Source: Pseudomonas sp. Leaf58 (GTDB lineage Bacteria; Pseudomonadota; Gammaproteobacteria; Pseudomonadales; Pseudomonadaceae). From it: a stretch of DNA of 64,000 nucleotides. The notes beneath the pieces are model-generated. The model worked only from the letters and a program-made list of their open reading frames with translations. It had not been told where the DNA came from and searched no databases. Numbering within the stretch: position 1 is the first letter of the stretch; each line of letters opens with the position of its first letter. This document shows positions 1 to 8,133 of the stretch, piece by piece. The stretch is from the NCBI RefSeq assembly GCF_003627215.1, contig NZ_CP032677.1, forward strand, positions 3,105,501-3,169,500, given 5' to 3'. The position numbers and the translations under genes were made by a program.

Positions 1-1
1 C

Positions 2-466
2 TATGCCTACGGCGGCGGCTGTGAACTGGCGATGCTCGCCGACCTGATCGTGGCCGGGCGCGGCGCGCGCTTCTGCCAACCGGAAATCCGCATTGGCATC
101 ATGCCCGGCATCGGTGGCACCCAGCGCCTGCTGAGGGCTGTAGGCAAGGTCAAGGCCATGCGCATGGCCCTGACCGGGCAGCCGATCAGTGCCGAGGAGG
201 CGTGGGTGGCCGGGCTGGTCAGCGACCTGGTCGACGATGACCAGGTGCAGGCCCACGCGCTGGAACTGGCGCGGGTGATTGCAGCGATGCCGGCGCTGGC
301 CGCCGAGCAGATCAAGGAAGTGATTTTGGCGGGGATGGATGCGCCACTGGACGCGGCCTTGGCGCTGGAGCGCAAGGCCAATGCGTTGCTGTTTGCCTCG
401 CGCGACCAGAAGGAAGGGATGCAGGCGTTTATCGAGAAACGGCCGGCGCGGTTTGAGGGGTGCTGA
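2..466 (+). CDS. Enoyl-CoA hydratase, C-terminal part (cut by window edge)
   Basis: The frame is open from the left edge, so only about the last 154 residues are visible. They show the crotonase fold: GGGCELAMLADLIVAG, then QPEIRIG and MPGIGGTQRL. The glutamate of GGGCE and the glutamate of QPE are 20 residues apart, as are the two catalytic glutamates of classical enoyl-CoA hydratase, so this should be a true hydratase adding water to 2-enoyl-CoA. It ends 131 bp before a convergent dehydrogenase gene, with a REP palindrome between. It probably belongs to the catabolic cluster on its right or to a CoA pathway further left; the substrate cannot be read from the sequence. Confidence 0.9.
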   Translation, partial: YAYGGGCELAMLADLIVAGRGARFCQPEIRIGIMPGIGGTQRLLRAVGKVKAMRMALTGQPISAEEAWVAGLVSDLVDDDQVQAHALELARVIAAMPALAAEQIKEVILAGMDAPLDAALALERKANALLFASRDQKEGMQAFIEKRPARFEGC

Positions 467-475
467 ACAGGGGGG

Positions 476-588
476 GCTGCTTTGCAGCCCTTCGCGGGCA
501 CGCCCGCTCCCACAGGGACCGCGCATGCCTCCTGGGCTGCGCCAATCCTGTGGGAGCGGGCGTGCCCGTGAAGGGCCGCAAAGCGGCC
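476..588. repeat. Inverted pair of REP elements between convergent genes
   Basis: Two arms of about 42 bp (476-517 and 547-588) are near-perfect inverted copies built on the P. putida REP core (CGGGCACGCCCGCTCCCACAGG). They lie between convergent stop codons, so the transcript can fold into a long hairpin and may end transcription from both sides. Confidence 0.85.
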
Positions 589-597
589 CCGGTCGCT

Positions 598-1365
598 TCA
601 GATCGACATCACCAACTGCCCGCTGTCGATTCGCAACTCCACCCCATTCACCGCCCGCGCCTCATCACTGGCCAGGTACAGCACACTGGCCGCCACATCC
701 TCGGGCAGGCACATGCGGTTCATCGGGTCGCTGTCGATGGTCAACCGGGCCGGGTCGACACCCTCGGGGAAGCCGCCACGGGTCATGTCGGTCAGCACGC
801 CGTCCGGATGCAGCGAGTTGCAGCGGATGCGATAGCGGCGCCGCCGGCACAACGCCGCTACCGAACGGGTCAACGCCGCCACCGCACCTTTCGAGGCGCT
901 GTAGGCCAAGTAATCGTCACGCCCGGCCAGGGCCGCCACCGACGACAGGTTGATGATCGACCCACCGTGCTGCTTCATCAGTGCGATACCTGCCCGGCAG
1001 CCGAGAAATACACTGGCGGCATTGACCCGCATCAGCCGGTCCCAGTCGCGCAGTTCGGTATCCTCGATGTTGCCGGGCTGCAGCATGCCGGCGTTGTTCA
1101 GCAAAATGTCCAGCCGGCCATGGCGCTCGGCGATCACGTCCATCACCCGCTGCCACTGCGCCTCATCACTGGCATCGTGAACAATGAAGCTGGCCGCCGG
1201 GCCAAGGGCTTCGGCCAAGGCCAGCCCGGCCTGTTCATCGATATCGCTGATCAGCACCTGGGCACCCTGCTCCACCAGCAGCCGTGCACTGGCCGCACCA
1301 ATACCCTTGGCGCCCCCGGTGACCAAGGCCACCTTGCCCTGCACCCGCCCGTTTCGTTCACTCAT
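598..1365 (-). CDS. Short-chain dehydrogenase/reductase (hydroxysteroid dehydrogenase-like)
   Basis: A 255-residue classical SDR. The glycine-rich cofactor motif TGGAKGIG is at about residues 16-23. An aspartate ends the second strand (LISDIDEQAG), which favours NAD over NADP. NNAG follows, then the catalytic serine in INLSSVAALAG and YxxxK in YSASKGA. It is the last gene of a minus-strand run and its ATG overlaps the stop of the upstream flavoprotein by 4 bp, so the two are translationally coupled. Next to two ketosteroid-dehydrogenase-type flavoproteins, a 3-hydroxysteroid or similar alicyclic alcohol dehydrogenase role is likely, but many SDRs look alike. Confidence 0.88.
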   Translation of the reverse strand: MSERNGRVQGKVALVTGGAKGIGAASARLLVEQGAQVLISDIDEQAGLALAEALGPAASFIVHDASDEAQWQRVMDVIAERHGRLDILLNNAGMLQPGNIEDTELRDWDRLMRVNAASVFLGCRAGIALMKQHGGSIINLSSVAALAGRDDYLAYSASKGAVAALTRSVAALCRRRRYRIRCNSLHPDGVLTDMTRGGFPEGVDPARLTIDSDPMNRMCLPEDVAASVLYLASDEARAVNGVELRIDSGQLVMSI

Positions 1366-3038
1366 GACGCCACCTCGCAGTCTGTGTTCAAACGTGCCCC
1401 GGCCACCACGGCTGCGCCGGCGCGACGCCCGGAGAACACGCAGTCGGCCAGTGACAGGCCACTGATATAAAGATGAGAAGGAATACCCAGCGCCGTGCGC
1501 CCGGCTGCAAACAGCCCGGCGATTGCCTGGCCAGCGTCATCCAGCACCGCGCCGCTTTGCTCGTCCACGCGCAGGCCCCCCAGGGTCAGCGCCCCCAGCG
1601 GGAAGATCGGGTTACCCACAGAAATGTCGCAGGCGTAGAACGGTGCCTGCTCCAACACCTGGCGCCCTGCCAATGACTTGCCGAACGGGTCCGCTGCCTG
1701 GCCGCGGGCGGCGGCGTTGTTGGCCAGCAATGCCTGGCGCAGGTGCTCGGCCTGCATGCCGGTGGTTTGCGCCAACTGCTGCACGGATTTGCCCTTGCGC
1801 GCGCCCAATAGCATCAACACCAATGCCGGCAACGCCTGGAACCACCAATAGCCACCGAACAACGCCTCGCGCAGGGCGCGCTTGCGCAGCGGCGCATCGA
1901 GCACCAGCCAGGCCTGCCCGCCCTGCTCTTCCATCAATGGCTGGCCAAGGGTGGCGCCATACACTTCTTCGTTGCAAAAACGCTCGCCGGCACGGTTGAC
2001 CACAATGCCCTTGTGCCAACTGTACGGTGGGTTGATGAAGCGCCAGGCCGATACCCGCTGCAGGCGGTCGCTGGCAGCGCCGACACTGTGGCCCAGGCGC
2101 AGGCCGCTGCCGTCGCAGCCGGTGGTGCCGACCTTGAAGTTGCGCCGAAACGCTGGCGCATGGGCCTTGATCAGTTCACGGTTGAAGATGAAGCCACCGG
2201 TGCTCAGGACCACCCCGTCCAGCGCCCGCACCAAGCAGGGCCTGGCGTGCTTGTGCTCAAGCGCGCTCAGCCGCCGGCGCAAGCGGTCGCAGTAGCCCGG
2301 CACGAAGTTCTGCAGGCGCTCGGCGCGCGCCGCCAAGCGGGCATGCTCGCGTGCCTCCTTGCTGCCCGGCGCCAGGCGCCACAACTCGGCGCCGATCACC
2401 CGCCCGGCAAGGTCGACCACCAGGCGCCTGGCCGCCGATTGCGGCAACGGCCGCACTCCGGCACGCAGGCAGGCCGCCTGCAGGTGGCCATACAGCACCG
2501 CACCGCATTGGCCCTTGCCGACCGTGCGATGACCGCGCGGCGCCGGCGCCTGTGCACCGCCGTAGGCCGGTACCAGTTCGTTGCCCGAGTAGTACAGGAA
2601 GGCCCCGTCGGGGGGGTACGAGGTTTTACCGCCGGGCGGCATCTGGTGCGCGAACGGTGCGCCGTGGCTTTCCAGCCATTGCAGGTTGGCGGCACTTTCG
2701 TCGCAGAAGCGCCGCAGCGTCTGGTCACTGACCACGCCTTGGGTTTCGTGCCGGAGGTAGTCGAACATCGCCTCGGGCGTGTCGGCAAAACCCGCCGCCT
2801 GCTGATGCCGCGTGCCACCACCGGCATACACCACGCCACCACTGCGGGCACTGGCCCCACCGCCATTGAAGCGGTCGGCGACCAGCACATCGGCACCTTG
2901 GGCGCGCGCTTGCAGCGCCGCGCACGCCCCGGCGGCGCCCCAACCGATCACCAGCACATCACACTGTGCCTGCCACTGCAGTGCAGCGGCGTCATTTACC
3001 TGCAGGGGTTCGAGAATCGGCGTGACGGTCGTGTTCAT
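1362..3038 (-). CDS. FAD-dependent 4(5alpha)-ketosteroid dehydrogenase-like flavoprotein
   Basis: A 558-residue protein of the FAD_binding_2 (fumarate reductase/KstD) family. The dinucleotide motif VIGWGAAGACAALQA is near residue 30, followed by GGGASARSGGVVYAGGG. The C-terminus carries LYISGLSLADCVFSGRRAG, a form I associate with 3-keto-5alpha-steroid 4-dehydrogenases and not with the YPGxG ending of Delta1-dehydrogenases. Such enzymes introduce a double bond next to a ring ketone and reduce FAD. It overlaps both neighbours by 4 bp, inside a tightly coupled trio with the SDR and the second flavoprotein. The family is sure; the exact regiospecificity is inferred. Confidence 0.82.
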   Translation of the reverse strand: MNTTVTPILEPLQVNDAAALQWQAQCDVLVIGWGAAGACAALQARAQGADVLVADRFNGGGASARSGGVVYAGGGTRHQQAAGFADTPEAMFDYLRHETQGVVSDQTLRRFCDESAANLQWLESHGAPFAHQMPPGGKTSYPPDGAFLYYSGNELVPAYGGAQAPAPRGHRTVGKGQCGAVLYGHLQAACLRAGVRPLPQSAARRLVVDLAGRVIGAELWRLAPGSKEAREHARLAARAERLQNFVPGYCDRLRRRLSALEHKHARPCLVRALDGVVLSTGGFIFNRELIKAHAPAFRRNFKVGTTGCDGSGLRLGHSVGAASDRLQRVSAWRFINPPYSWHKGIVVNRAGERFCNEEVYGATLGQPLMEEQGGQAWLVLDAPLRKRALREALFGGYWWFQALPALVLMLLGARKGKSVQQLAQTTGMQAEHLRQALLANNAAARGQAADPFGKSLAGRQVLEQAPFYACDISVGNPIFPLGALTLGGLRVDEQSGAVLDDAGQAIAGLFAAGRTALGIPSHLYISGLSLADCVFSGRRAGAAVVAGARLNTDCEVAS

Positions 3039-4756
3039 ACCCGCTCCCGGCGCTGTGCAGCGAGGTGGTTAGCCGCCACATAGGCAAAGGTCATGGCTGG
3101 GCCCAGGGTGCCACCGGCACCGGGGTAGCTGGTGCCCATCACCGAGGCGGAGCAGTTGCCGATGGCATACAGGCCGGCGATTGCCGAGCCATCTTCACGC
3201 ACCACCTGGGCCTGGGCATTGGTCAGCAGGCCGCCCTTGGTGCCGATATCGCCGGCATCCAGGCGCATGGCGTAGTACGGCCCCTTGCGCAGCGGGGCCA
3301 GGCACGGGTTGGGTTTAATGTTGCAGTCGCCATAGTAACGGTCGAACACATTGCCGCCGCGGCCGAAGTCCAGGTCGACCCCGCTGCGCGCATAGTCATT
3401 GACTTTGTCCACCGTACTGGCCAAGCCCTGCGCGTCGATGCCGATCTTGCCGGCCAGCGCCTCCAGGGTGTCGGCTTTCCAGTACAGGGTATCGCGCCAC
3501 TCTTTGCGTAACCGGCTGTCGGGCATGACTTGGGCCGGCATCAGCGGGCCCATGGCGTAGTTGAAGCGGAAGTGCCCGTCGAAAATCACCCAGGCCGGTA
3601 CCGAACGCCCGCCACTGCGCGTGTTATCGCGGTGCATGGCATCGACGAATTCCAGGTACGGCGCGGCCTCGTTGACGAAGCGCTGGCCGTGGCCATTGAC
3701 CACGATGGCGCCGGGGAACGCACGCTCGGCGAAAATGCCGCGCGGTTTGTCTTCACCCGGCACGGCGATGGTCGGCGCCCACCAGGCCCAGTCCATCAGC
3801 GCCGTGGCGGCGCCTTGGGCCAGGCCGGCCTGCAGCGCAGCACCGGTGTTGTTGCCCGGCGGCGTGGCGCTCCAGGCCATGCGCGTTGGCTTGGGCAAGT
3901 ATTGCTCGCGCAAGGCCTGGTTCTGCTCGAAGCCGCCAGAGGCCAGGATCACCCCGTGGCGGGCCTGCAGGTTGATGTCGCGGCCATCGCGGCACACCCG
4001 CACACCGGTGACCCGGCCGTGCTCCATCAGCAGCTCGCGGAAGTCGCTGTTCAACCACAGCGGTATGTTGCGGTCCATCAGCGAGCGGCGCAGCGAGCAC
4101 ACCAGCGAACTGCCCAGCGCAGCGCGGCGGTCGAAGCGGCTTTTGCGTCGCCATTTGAAGTCGAGTTTGTAGCGCAGCATCAACCGCAGGATCAACAGGC
4201 GCCAGCCAAAGCTGCGGGCCATGGCCTTGTGCGCATCGCGCGCGGTCCAGGCAATGCGCCCCATCAGCAGGGTCGACGGCGACGGCTTGCGCAGGTTGTC
4301 CAGTTCGGCGCCGAGCAGGCTGCTGTCGAACAGCTCCGGGTCAAGGGTGCGCCCGCCCGGCAAGGCACCGGGTAAGTGCGGGTAATAATCTGGGTATTTC
4401 GCCGCCACGGCATAGCGCACGCGGCTGCAGCGGGTCAACGCTTCGATCATTTTCGGGGCGTTGTCCAAGTAGGCCTGCAGGCGGGCCGGGTCGACTTGGC
4501 CGCCCGCAGCGGCATCGAGGTAGCGGCGTGCCTGCTCGACGCTGTCGTTGCCGCCCTGGCGCGCAAAGTAGTGGTTGTTGGGGATCCAGATGCCGCCCCC
4601 GGAGATGGCCGAGGTGCCGCCGAACTTGTCGCTCTTTTCCAGGACCAGCACGCTGAAACCCTGGTCGGCAAGAAACACCGCCGAGGTCATCGCACCGGCC
4701 CCCGAGCCGACCACTATCACGTCGTACTGGGTTTGAGACTGATCTTGAGCCGTCAT
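3035..4756 (-). CDS. 3-ketosteroid Delta1-dehydrogenase-like flavoprotein
   Basis: A 573-residue FAD enzyme when started at the ATG at 4756; the frame runs further up, but MTAQDQSQTQYDVIVVGSGA begins the normal FAD motif at once. Family features are VGSGAGAMTSAVFLA, GGTSAISGGGIWIPNN, and the C-terminal block GTKGGLLTN...GLYAIGN...SYPGAGGTLGPAMTFAY. The YPGxG tyrosine and glycine match the KstD active-site residues that stabilise the 3-keto enolate. It probably desaturates C1-C2 of a 3-ketosteroid or a related cyclohexanone. The start lies in a CAACAACAATG leader, a possible Crc/Hfq site, and a cluster-specific motif lies about 100 bp upstream. Confidence 0.85.
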   Translation of the reverse strand: MTAQDQSQTQYDVIVVGSGAGAMTSAVFLADQGFSVLVLEKSDKFGGTSAISGGGIWIPNNHYFARQGGNDSVEQARRYLDAAAGGQVDPARLQAYLDNAPKMIEALTRCSRVRYAVAAKYPDYYPHLPGALPGGRTLDPELFDSSLLGAELDNLRKPSPSTLLMGRIAWTARDAHKAMARSFGWRLLILRLMLRYKLDFKWRRKSRFDRRAALGSSLVCSLRRSLMDRNIPLWLNSDFRELLMEHGRVTGVRVCRDGRDINLQARHGVILASGGFEQNQALREQYLPKPTRMAWSATPPGNNTGAALQAGLAQGAATALMDWAWWAPTIAVPGEDKPRGIFAERAFPGAIVVNGHGQRFVNEAAPYLEFVDAMHRDNTRSGGRSVPAWVIFDGHFRFNYAMGPLMPAQVMPDSRLRKEWRDTLYWKADTLEALAGKIGIDAQGLASTVDKVNDYARSGVDLDFGRGGNVFDRYYGDCNIKPNPCLAPLRKGPYYAMRLDAGDIGTKGGLLTNAQAQVVREDGSAIAGLYAIGNCSASVMGTSYPGAGGTLGPAMTFAYVAANHLAAQRRERV

Positions 4757-4763
4757 TGTTGTT
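4756..4763 (-). promoter_or_regulatory. Possible Crc/Hfq (AAnAAnAA) site at the start codon
   Basis: On the minus strand AACAACAA runs directly into the ATG of the Delta1-dehydrogenase-like gene. This matches the A-rich motif bound by Hfq/Crc in pseudomonads to block translation during growth on preferred carbon sources. Confidence 0.5.
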
Positions 4764-4858
4764 GTGCCATTCGCTAAGGTCAGGGAGATGCCGCCAGCGC
4801 CATCGAGCCTTTGCCGGCGGCGGGCATCCCATGATCGGCGCTGGCCGACGGGCACTCA

Positions 4859-4875
4859 TCGTCAAAGCGGACTAG
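4859..4875 (+). promoter_or_regulatory. Cluster-specific element, copy 1 (TCGTCnAAnCGGACnAG)
   Basis: TCGTCAAAGCGGACTAG lies in the 141-bp gap between the amidase and the Delta1-dehydrogenase-like gene. It agrees at 14 of 17 positions with a copy in the divergent promoter near 8.03 kb. It is probably a regulator site giving the lower genes their own promoter. Confidence 0.5.
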
Positions 4876-4897
4876 GCGCCCGCCTACCCTGCTGGCG

Positions 4898-6478
4898 TTA
4901 CAGCACCGCCCTACGCGCGGCCCACGGGCGGTCCTGCTCCAACTGGCTGGCCAGGCGCAGCAGCACGTCCTCGCCGCCCAGCCGGGCGGTGAACAGCATG
5001 CCCACCGGCAAGCCGTTGTCGCTGTGCCCCAATGGCAGGGAAATCGCCGGCTGGCCACTGACGTTGGCCAGCACGGTGAAGCCGGCGCTGCCCATCGCCC
5101 GCTGGGCGTAGCTGTCCCACGGCTGGTCGAGGCTAAGCTGGCCCAACGCCGGGGTGAGGTTGGCCGTGACCGGCGACAGAATCACATCGAAACGGGCGAA
5201 CGGTTGCTCCATGGCCGCGCCAATGCGCTCGAAACTTTGCCGCGCGCGGTACATCGCCTCGCCATTGGTGGCGCGGGCGCGCTCCAGTACCACCTGGGTG
5301 ATCTGCTCCAGGTCGGCCGGGCCGGCTGCACGCCCCAGCAGCTGCTCGCGCTCGTGAACCAGGCTCGACAGCGCCGTGCCGATCACCGTGCCGTGGGCGC
5401 CGAACAATTCGCGCGGGTCCACCTTCAGTTGCAGCTCTTCAAGTTCATGCCCAAGGCCGAGCAACTGCTTGATCGTTTGTTCGAGGGTGGCAGCCACCGC
5501 CGCATCGAGTGGCGCCCCGGTCAGCGACTGGCGCACCACGGCCACCCGCAGCTTGCCCGGGGCACGCTGCAGTTCGTCTACATAGGGGCGCTCCAGAGGT
5601 GCGCTCCAGTAGGCACTGCCGGCCTCGTGCCCCTGCCCGGCATCGAGGAACAACGCGGTGTCACGCAACGTGCGCGATACCACGTTGCCGACGCTGGCGC
5701 CGAACCAGCCCTCGTAGTGCAGCGGGCCGCTGGGGGTGCGATAGCGGCTGGGCTTGAGCCCGACCAGGCCGCAGTACGACGCCGGGATACGGATTGAGCC
5801 ACCGCCGTCGGTGGCATGCGCCACCGGCACGATCCCGGCCGCCACCGCCGCAGCCGCACCGCCCGATGAACCACCGGCGCTCATGGCCAGGTTCCACGGG
5901 TTGCGGGTTTGCCCCCACAGCAGCGATTCGGTGGTGGTGGTCAGGCCGAACTCCGGGCAGGTGGTCTTGCCGAACGGCACCGCGCCGGCCTGCTCGTAGC
6001 GGGCGATCAGGGTACTGGTGACACTGGCCGGCGGCGCGTCGCGGAACAGCCTGCAACCATTGCTGGTGGGCGTGCCTTGCAGGTAAGTGTTGAGGTCCTT
6101 GAGCAGCAGCGGCACCCCGGCCAGCGCGCCCTTGGCGCTGTCACCGGCACTGCGCCGGCGGGCCAGCAAAGCCCGTGCATAATCCTCGTGCAGCATGTTC
6201 ACCGCCGCCACCCGGGGGTTGACGGCGGCATGCCGGGCCAGCGCCGCAGCCAGCAGCTCCTCGCCACTGAGGCGGCCAGCGCGCACCGCCTCGGCCATGG
6301 CCCAGGCGTCGAGGCTTTGATAGTCGGCTGGCGACAGACCGCTGCCAGCCGCGTCGGCAAAACGCCCTAGCAGGCCAACGCCCACGCCAACTGCGCTGGC
6401 TTTGAGCACGCTGCGCCGGGACCAACTGGCCGTGGTGTCGCTGGGGGTGGTGTGTGGGTCTGGGGTTTGGGTAGTCAT
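4898..6478 (-). CDS. Tat-exported amidase (amidase-signature family)
   Basis: A 526-residue protein started at 6478, which has AGGA seven bases upstream. A twin-arginine signal ([20 protein letters not shown]) predicts folded export to the periplasm. The Ser-cisSer-Lys triad of amidase-signature enzymes is visible: lysine in LLLKDLN, the cis-serine region [14 protein letters not shown], and the nucleophile region [15 protein letters not shown]. It would hydrolyse a C-N amide bond outside the cytoplasm. Its place in the ketosteroid-like cluster suggests that it releases the catabolic substrate from an amide conjugate, which is inference. An AACAATAA leader lies 14-21 bp upstream of the start. 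Confidence 0.9.
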   Translation of the reverse strand: MTTQTPDPHTTPSDTTASWSRRSVLKASAVGVGVGLLGRFADAAGSGLSPADYQSLDAWAMAEAVRAGRLSGEELLAAALARHAAVNPRVAAVNMLHEDYARALLARRRSAGDSAKGALAGVPLLLKDLNTYLQGTPTSNGCRLFRDAPPASVTSTLIARYEQAGAVPFGKTTCPEFGLTTTTESLLWGQTRNPWNLAMSAGGSSGGAAAAVAAGIVPVAHATDGGGSIRIPASYCGLVGLKPSRYRTPSGPLHYEGWFGASVGNVVSRTLRDTALFLDAGQGHEAGSAYWSAPLERPYVDELQRAPGKLRVAVVRQSLTGAPLDAAVAATLEQTIKQLLGLGHELEELQLKVDPRELFGAHGTVIGTALSSLVHEREQLLGRAAGPADLEQITQVVLERARATNGEAMYRARQSFERIGAAMEQPFARFDVILSPVTANLTPALGQLSLDQPWDSYAQRAMGSAGFTVLANVSGQPAISLPLGHSDNGLPVGMLFTARLGGEDVLLRLASQLEQDRPWAARRAVL

Positions 6479-6491
6479 GGCGTCCTGTTCT

Positions 6492-6499
6492 TTATTGTT
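6492..6499 (-). promoter_or_regulatory. Possible Crc/Hfq site in the amidase leader
   Basis: AACAATAA on the minus strand, just upstream of the ribosome-binding site of the amidase gene, fits the AAnAAnAA Hfq/Crc motif. Confidence 0.5.
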
Positions 6500-6510
6500 G
6501 TGATTACGCA

Positions 6511-7947
6511 TCAGTCGGCAGTGACCTGGGCCAGCATGGCGGCGAGGTAATGCTCGCCGTAGGGCGGCAGCAGCCCCCATTCACGGCGCGGGTCGTGCCC
6601 TGGCGCCTGGAACACGCTGCGCGGGTGGCTGAATTCCAGGAAACCCTCACGACCGTGATAATGCCCCATGCCCGAGGCGCCCACACCCCCGAACGGTGCG
6701 TCGTGCAGCGCTGCATGCATCATCACGTCGTTAAGCGTGACGCCGCCAGACAGGGTGTGGGCGAGTACCCGCTGTTGCTCGTGCAGGTCGTCGCCAAAGT
6801 AGTACAGCGCCAGCGGCCTGGGCCGGCTGTTGATCTGGGCGATCACCTCGTCCAAGGCGTCATAGGCCAGCACTACCAGTGCCGGGCCAAAAATCTCCTC
6901 GTGCATGATGTGCGCCTGCGCGGGCGGGTTGACCACCACCTGCAACGGCCGGCGGCGCTCACCCGCGGCCCCGGGGGCGACCGCGGGCATCGCTTCGATG
7001 CGCGCGCCGAGTGCCTGCGCGTCCTGCACCAGTGCATCGACCCGCGCCAGGTGCCGGGCATTGACCACCGCGACTACGTCTGGGTTATCGGCAACGGTCG
7101 GGTTGAACGCACAGTAGGCGCTGCGCAACTCGGCGACAAAGCCTTCCAAGGCAGCACGGGGCACATAGACCAGGTCTGGGTTGATGCAGATCTGCCCGGC
7201 GTTGGTGGCCTTGGCCAGCGCAACGCTGAAGGCCGCCTTGGCCAGGTCGGCAGTGGCCGACACGATCACCGGCGACTTGCCACCCAGCTCCAGGGTCACC
7301 GGCACCAGGTTTTTCGAGGCATTGGCCATTACCAGGCGGCCCACCGCGGTGCTGCCGGTGAACACCAGGTGGTCGAACGGCTGAGCGGTGAAGGCTTCGG
7401 CAAGGTCCGGCCCACCGGTCACTACCGCCACCTGCAGCGGGTCGAGGTGCGCAGCGCACAGTTCGGCAACCAACGCAGCGGTGCGCGGCAGCACTTCCGA
7501 AGGCTTGAGGATAGCCCGGTTGCCAGCGGCCAGGGCCGACGCCAACGGGCTGAACAAGGTGTACAGCGGGGCGTTCCAGGTGCCAATGATGCCCACCGAG
7601 CCTTTGGGCTGGTAACGCACCCAGGCCTTGGCACCCAACTGGTCGTAGGGCGCGAACGGTTGCCGTTGGTCATCGGCCATCCACTGCTGCAGATGGTCCC
7701 TGGCGTGCTTGAGGCTGGCCAGGGCGCCGATCACATCGTTCATTAGCGTAAAGCCGGCAGGCCGGCCACCAAAGTCTTCGTCAATGGCCTGGGTCAGGAC
7801 TGCATGGTGGCGCACCAGCAGGTCGATCACCTGCTGCAGGCGCTGGCGACGGCACTCGGCACTGACCGCACCCTCGGCAGCGAAGGCGCTTTTTTGCCGC
7901 GTTAACAGGGCGCAAAGCGCCTCGACCGATGACGGAGCGGGTTGCAT
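6511..7947 (-). CDS. Coniferyl-aldehyde-dehydrogenase-type NAD(P) aldehyde dehydrogenase
   Basis: A 478-residue aldehyde dehydrogenase. The general-base glutamate lies in VTLELGGKSP and the catalytic cysteine in NAGQICINPD. The length and the N-terminal helical segment fit the CalB (coniferyl aldehyde dehydrogenase) subgroup, which oxidises aromatic, terpenoid or long-chain aldehydes to acids. The start has a GGAG site about 8 bp upstream. It is the first gene of the minus-strand run and faces the flavin reductase gene across a 186-bp shared promoter region. The amidase begins 32 bp downstream, so they are probably one transcript. Confidence 0.9.
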   Translation of the reverse strand: MQPAPSSVEALCALLTRQKSAFAAEGAVSAECRRQRLQQVIDLLVRHHAVLTQAIDEDFGGRPAGFTLMNDVIGALASLKHARDHLQQWMADDQRQPFAPYDQLGAKAWVRYQPKGSVGIIGTWNAPLYTLFSPLASALAAGNRAILKPSEVLPRTAALVAELCAAHLDPLQVAVVTGGPDLAEAFTAQPFDHLVFTGSTAVGRLVMANASKNLVPVTLELGGKSPVIVSATADLAKAAFSVALAKATNAGQICINPDLVYVPRAALEGFVAELRSAYCAFNPTVADNPDVVAVVNARHLARVDALVQDAQALGARIEAMPAVAPGAAGERRRPLQVVVNPPAQAHIMHEEIFGPALVVLAYDALDEVIAQINSRPRPLALYYFGDDLHEQQRVLAHTLSGGVTLNDVMMHAALHDAPFGGVGASGMGHYHGREGFLEFSHPRSVFQAPGHDPRREWGLLPPYGEHYLAAMLAQVTAD

Positions 7948-8021
7948 AGGTGTCTCCTCTGGCTATGAGGTGCGCCCGATGCGCACGGCGCCACACTAGC
8001 CATGGCGCCGGGGTTGGCGCC

Positions 8022-8070
8022 TCGTCCAATCGGACCAGAATCGAGCAAAAGCGTTAGTCCGTTGAGACGA
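8022..8070. promoter_or_regulatory. Divergent promoter region with two cluster-specific elements
   Basis: TCGTCCAATCGGACCAG at 8022-8038 contains the palindrome GTCC-AATC-GGAC. A second copy in inverted orientation (TCGTCTCAACGGACTAA on the minus strand) covers 8054-8070. Together with the copy at 4859 they suggest one dedicated regulator for the cluster. The pair sits between the aldehyde dehydrogenase and flavin reductase genes, so it could control both. Confidence 0.55.
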
Positions 8071-8133
8071 TGCCTGGCAAGGCCTGGCGGCCAATACTGA
8101 GGCCACGAAAAAGCCACCCGCAAGAGGCCAGCC

